DNA from: an uncultured SAR116 cluster alpha proteobacterium
Lineage (GTDB): Bacteria > Pseudomonadota > Alphaproteobacteria > Puniceispirillales > Marisalimonadaceae
Length of the DNA: 48,990 nt
Direction: 5' to 3'
Assembly (NCBI GenBank): GCA_902590245.1
Contig: CACIWG010000011.1
Span: 1-48,990, forward strand
In this document: piece after piece, positions 46,030-48,990 of the stretch
Layout: each line of letters begins with the position of its first letter
How positions within the stretch are numbered: the stretch's first letter is position 1
Program-made: the position numbers and the translations under genes
Notes under the pieces: generated by a model
The model's database searches: none
What the model was told of the DNA's origin: nothing
What the model saw: only the letters and a program-made list of their open reading frames with translations

Positions 46030-46204
46030 TATTGAAAAAAATATTAATAGATTACTTGAAATTTTAGTTTGTCCAAAAACAGGTGGAGAATTAACATATA
46101 ATAAGAATAAAAATGAATTAATAAGTTCAAAAGCGAATTTAGCTTATCCAATTAGAAATAATATTCCTATCCTTTTAGAAAAAGAAGCTAGGAAAATTTT
46201 ATAA
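46001..46204 (+). CDS. Trm112-like small protein (YcaR type)
   Basis: A 67-residue protein of the Trm112/UPF0434 family. Core [20 protein letters not shown] and [20 protein letters not shown] match the family; the second pair of zinc cysteines found in eukaryotic Trm112 is absent, as in many bacteria. Some family members partner methyltransferases, others are of unknown role. The ATG lies 29 bases inside the LON-N gene, so translation is probably coupled. Confidence 0.9.
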   Translation: MKNKIKSNTNIEKNINRLLEILVCPKTGGELTYNKNKNELISSKANLAYPIRNNIPILLEKEARKIL

Positions 46205-46223
46205 ATATATTCTTTAATAAAAA

Positions 46224-47396
46224 TTAATATCCTCTCGCAAGTATTTTAAATAACTTTTTAAAAGATGTTTTTTCTATAGTCTTAAAACTTATATTGATAA
46301 ATTTGTTCATATAATCATTTCTTTTTTTGAAAATATAAAACAAGATTGTTGTTATTAAAGTAATGAAATCTTTTCTTGTTTTTCTTTTGTTAGTATATTC
46401 ATATAAAATTGAAATATCTCCAAAGTCTTTCCCTATATTTTTTGCATTTCTTATACAGTCAATTACATCAAAACAATCCTCCATAGATAAATTAAAACCT
46501 TGTCCAGCAAGTGGATGAATACTATGTGCAGAGTCACCAATTAATACTAATCTTTTGTTGAATGGATATTGGACGTATTTAATATTTATTGGATATATTT
46601 GTAGTTTTTTACTTTGTGATAAAGGCGGTTTGAAAGTAATATCATCCTTTGAAAAAAATGTGTTAAGTCTTTCAATTATTTCATCATGATATTTAAATTT
46701 TACTTTTCCTTTCAGTGTTTTGTTGTCAATACTCCATACAAAGTTAGTTAGATTTTTAGAAAAAGGTAACAGGCCAATAAAACTATCTTTTAAAAAAATT
46801 TGTTTTGCAGTGTTGACACCAAAATTATTGGAATTTAAGTAACCACTTATAATTGTATGATCAAGATCGTGATTAATATATTTTATATTTGAAAGTTGTC
46901 TGAGAGGAGATGCATTTCCATCAGCTGACAGTACTAATGATGCATTAATTTTTATTCCATTTTCAAGTACGAGATATCTTTGGAATTCGTCATGATCTGT
47001 AGAAATAACTTTTGATTTATAAATTTTTAAATTATTTTCAGAAATTTTAAGATTATTTCTAAAAATATCATTTCGAATTATTACACCATGACCCATTTTG
47101 TCTTCTAGACTAATAGGCTTTACCTCATTTATATTATGAATTTCAATTTTATGTATTTTTAGATAATCATTAGTTAAAAAACTAATTCCGCAATAATTTT
47201 TAAGTTTAAAAAAATTTTTGTAGTTTATAAAACTAACTCTTTTATCTTCACTAATTTTTTTGTCTGTATTAATCCAACACAATTTATTTTCTTCAAAAAT
47301 GCCACTTTTAATAAGAATTGAAATCATTAATTTGCCTGTAAGGCCACCACCTATAACAGCAACATCATATCGTTTTTTAACATCAATTTTTTTCAT
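46224..47396 (-). CDS. UbiH/COQ6-family FAD monooxygenase
   Basis: Flavoprotein hydroxylase of the ubiquinone-synthesis family. The FAD-binding motif is DVAVIGGGLTGKLMISILIK at the N-terminus, and GDSAHSIHPLAGQGFNLSMED near the C-terminus is the strongly conserved second FAD and substrate motif. ASLVLSADGNASPLRQ is the DG motif between them. The length of 390 residues is normal. Which ring carbon it hydroxylates (UbiH, UbiF, UbiI or a broad UbiL/M type) is not decided. It diverges from the dapC-like gene, an order usual beside ftsK in alphaproteobacteria. Confidence 0.92.
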   Translation of the reverse strand: MKKIDVKKRYDVAVIGGGLTGKLMISILIKSGIFEENKLCWINTDKKISEDKRVSFINYKNFFKLKNYCGISFLTNDYLKIHKIEIHNINEVKPISLEDKMGHGVIIRNDIFRNNLKISENNLKIYKSKVISTDHDEFQRYLVLENGIKINASLVLSADGNASPLRQLSNIKYINHDLDHTIISGYLNSNNFGVNTAKQIFLKDSFIGLLPFSKNLTNFVWSIDNKTLKGKVKFKYHDEIIERLNTFFSKDDITFKPPLSQSKKLQIYPINIKYVQYPFNKRLVLIGDSAHSIHPLAGQGFNLSMEDCFDVIDCIRNAKNIGKDFGDISILYEYTNKRKTRKDFITLITTILFYIFKKRNDYMNKFINISFKTIEKTSFKKLFKILARGY

Positions 47397-47462
47397 TCAA
47401 AAAATTTAAATTATTTTTATTTAATTTTCAAACATAGTGTGGTTTAAATATGATGAACCATT

Positions 47463-48665
47463 ATGATAAATAAAGATTTCGATGTTTTAAAAAATTGGAT
47501 GTTTGGAAGTCTAAGTTCGTTATTAGATGATAAACCCCCTAATCCAAATTTAAATGTTTTAAAAATGTCTATTGGAGAACCACAACTAGGGCCACCAGAT
47601 TTTATTAGAAATAAGTTTGACGATTATTTTGATTATTGGGGAAAATATCCGCCATCAGATGCAATCCCGATACTAGCTGAAGCAATAAATACTTATTTAA
47701 GTAAAAGATTTCCTGGATCAGAAAAAATAGTCGATCTAGATAAAAATATAGTGCCTATCCCAGGGACGAGAGAAGCATTACATTTAGTTGGGCTCATTTC
47801 TAAAAATAATCAGAAAATAAACTCTGTAGCGATTTTAACAAACCCCTTTTACCATGCTTGGAGAGCAGGTGCTATTGAAACTGGTTCAAAAATTATATGG
47901 TTAAATGCAAAAAAAGATAATAATTATAGTCCAAGTTTAGAGAGTTTGTCTGAAAAAACGTTGCAAGCCACAAATATCATGTACTTGTGCTTTCCTTCTA
48001 ATCCTCATGGTGTCATAGCGAATATTGATTATTTAATTAAAGCATCAAAGTTAGCTAAGAAATATGATTTTATTCTAGCTGTAGATGAATGCTATATAGA
48101 TATCTACAGAACTGCACATACAAAGCCAATTGGTTGTTTAGATGCACTTATTAAAGCTAATTTAAATCTTGATAATATTGTAATTTTTAATTCATTATCA
48201 AAAAGAAGTAATGTACCTGGTTTAAGGGCAGGATTTTTATTGGGAGATGAGAAGGTAATAGCTCTTTATAAACTATTAGTTTCAAATGGTGCATCACCTG
48301 TTCCAATTCCAATACAAAATATTGCAGCTTTTTTATATAATGATGAAAAACATAATTATGAAACTTGTTTGCATTACGATCAAAATTTTAAAATAGCCAA
48401 AGACTTTTTAATTAAAACTCACCCTGAAATAAAGATACCAGACGCTGGATTTTATTTATGGCTTCCAGTTAAAGACGATTTGAAGGTCACTATTGATCTA
48501 TGGAAATATTACTCGGTTAGAGTTATGCCAGGTACATTTATGGCAGAAGAAGTTTCTGGAGAAAATCCCTGTAAAGGATTTTTAAGAATAGCTCTTGTTT
48601 ATAAAAAAGAAATTGTGCAAGAGGCTATGGAAAGAATTTCTGATTACTTTAAAAAAAATAATTAA
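47463..48665 (+). CDS. DapC-like PLP aminotransferase (succinyldiaminopimelate type)
   Basis: Fold-I class I/II aminotransferase of about 400 residues. MSIGEPQLGPPDFIRNKF and the PGTREALHLVG region are typical of DapC, which converts succinyl-amino-keto-pimelate in lysine and peptidoglycan synthesis. The PLP lysine is in NSLSKRSNVPGLRAGF and the phosphate-binding arginine follows. FPSNPHGVIANIDYL and AVDECYIDIYR are family motifs. It precedes ftsK with no gap to speak of. The DapC call over a generic aminotransferase rests on these motifs and on the usual ubiH-dapC-ftsK order. Confidence 0.88.
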   Translation: MINKDFDVLKNWMFGSLSSLLDDKPPNPNLNVLKMSIGEPQLGPPDFIRNKFDDYFDYWGKYPPSDAIPILAEAINTYLSKRFPGSEKIVDLDKNIVPIPGTREALHLVGLISKNNQKINSVAILTNPFYHAWRAGAIETGSKIIWLNAKKDNNYSPSLESLSEKTLQATNIMYLCFPSNPHGVIANIDYLIKASKLAKKYDFILAVDECYIDIYRTAHTKPIGCLDALIKANLNLDNIVIFNSLSKRSNVPGLRAGFLLGDEKVIALYKLLVSNGASPVPIPIQNIAAFLYNDEKHNYETCLHYDQNFKIAKDFLIKTHPEIKIPDAGFYLWLPVKDDLKVTIDLWKYYSVRVMPGTFMAEEVSGENPCKGFLRIALVYKKEIVQEAMERISDYFKKNN

Positions 48666-48667
48666 TT

Positions 48668-48990
48668 ATGTTTAATAAAAATTATTTCTTAGTTTTTTAG
48701 GTATAATTTTTTTATCAGTAGCATTTTTTATAGCTTTATCAACTTTGACATTTAGCTTTGACGAAACAGGTTGGCGTGTTTCTTCAAGTGTTGAGAGTCA
48801 GAATTTTTTTGGAAAAGTTGGATCATATGCGTCTGGATTTCTTCTTAAAGAATTTGGAATTTTAACTCCAATTTTCTTATTTTTAATTTTAACTTTGTAT
48901 GGATTTAAATTTCTAAAACATCAAACTATCTCAAAACTTTGGTTTAAATTTATTCTTATGCTAGGATTAATTGTTTTGCTTGGTATTTTA
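48668..48990 (+). CDS. ftsK: FtsK/SpoIIIE DNA translocase, 5' part, apparent frameshift at start
   Basis: The right edge cuts into ftsK, the septal DNA pump. The open frame from 48679 reads the N-terminal four-helix membrane region: FIALSTLTFSFDETGW, GKVGSYASGFLLKEFGI, then FLFLILTLYGF. That frame has no ATG, GTG or TTG before the first helix. The only ATG (48668) is in another frame and stops at 48698-48700 (TAG). Adding one T to the six-T run at 48693-48698 would join them as MFNKNYFLVF plus LGIIFLSVAFF. This is either a sequencing or assembly error, a non-standard start such as ATT, or slippage. The motor domain lies outside the window. Confidence 0.75.

Overview
The window comes from a very AT-rich, gene-dense Gram-negative chromosome. 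Gene content and order point to an alphaproteobacterium: mnmG-rsmG-parA-parB with a parS-like site inside rsmG, holA-lptE-leuS-DUF3576, ispE beside a TPR lipoprotein gene, a CcrM-type GANTC methyltransferase, and ubiH-dapC-ftsK. The low GC, short intergenic gaps, glycine betaine-type ABC transporter, malate synthase G and single porin suggest a streamlined marine lineage (HIMB59/AEGEAN-169/SAR11-like). That placement is an inference from gene content and composition, not a phylogeny.

Layout. 1-3067 (+): tRNA and rRNA modification (3' part of mnmG, rsmG) and chromosome partition (parA, parB). 3064-8653 (-): holA, lptE, leuS, a DUF3576 lipoprotein and a porin with its own terminator. 8831-11399: PLP-homeostasis protein, an RibA with a degenerate RibB-like N-terminus, a response regulator lacking its phospho-Asp, and tRNA-Gln. 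11416-18715: ispE and a TPR lipoprotein (-), then a probable decayed uracil-DNA glycosylase, slt, moaB, rnhB and ccrM (+). 18704-24534: malate synthase G, phosphohexomutase and galU (-) diverging from ugd (+), a route to UDP-glucuronate for surface polysaccharide. 24531-27531 (-): proX-terminator-proW-proV compatible-solute importer. 27692-33053: metabolic singletons (unknown membrane protein, alpha/beta hydrolase, methyltransferase, purT, DUF1445, JmjC-type oxygenase).

33098-41986 is the accessory part. It holds two exported trypsin-like proteases, a large exported Sel1-repeat protein, a four-transmembrane coiled-coil protein, an exported possibly vWA-like protein and exported or cytoplasmic unknowns. 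It lies directly downstream of the 3' end of tRNA-Gly(GCC). Four of its genes form a compact operon (41986 down to 37428) that matches no system I know and is the best candidate here for an undescribed envelope-associated system.

42240-48990 returns to conserved genes: a DegT aminotransferase with a Gfo/Idh/MocA dehydrogenase, a CnoX-like thioredoxin, a LON-N protein, a Trm112-like protein, UbiH, a DapC-like aminotransferase and the 5' end of ftsK, which carries an apparent one-base frameshift in a T run. No CRISPR array, insertion sequence, integrase or rRNA gene was seen. No gene-free stretch exceeds about 300 bases.
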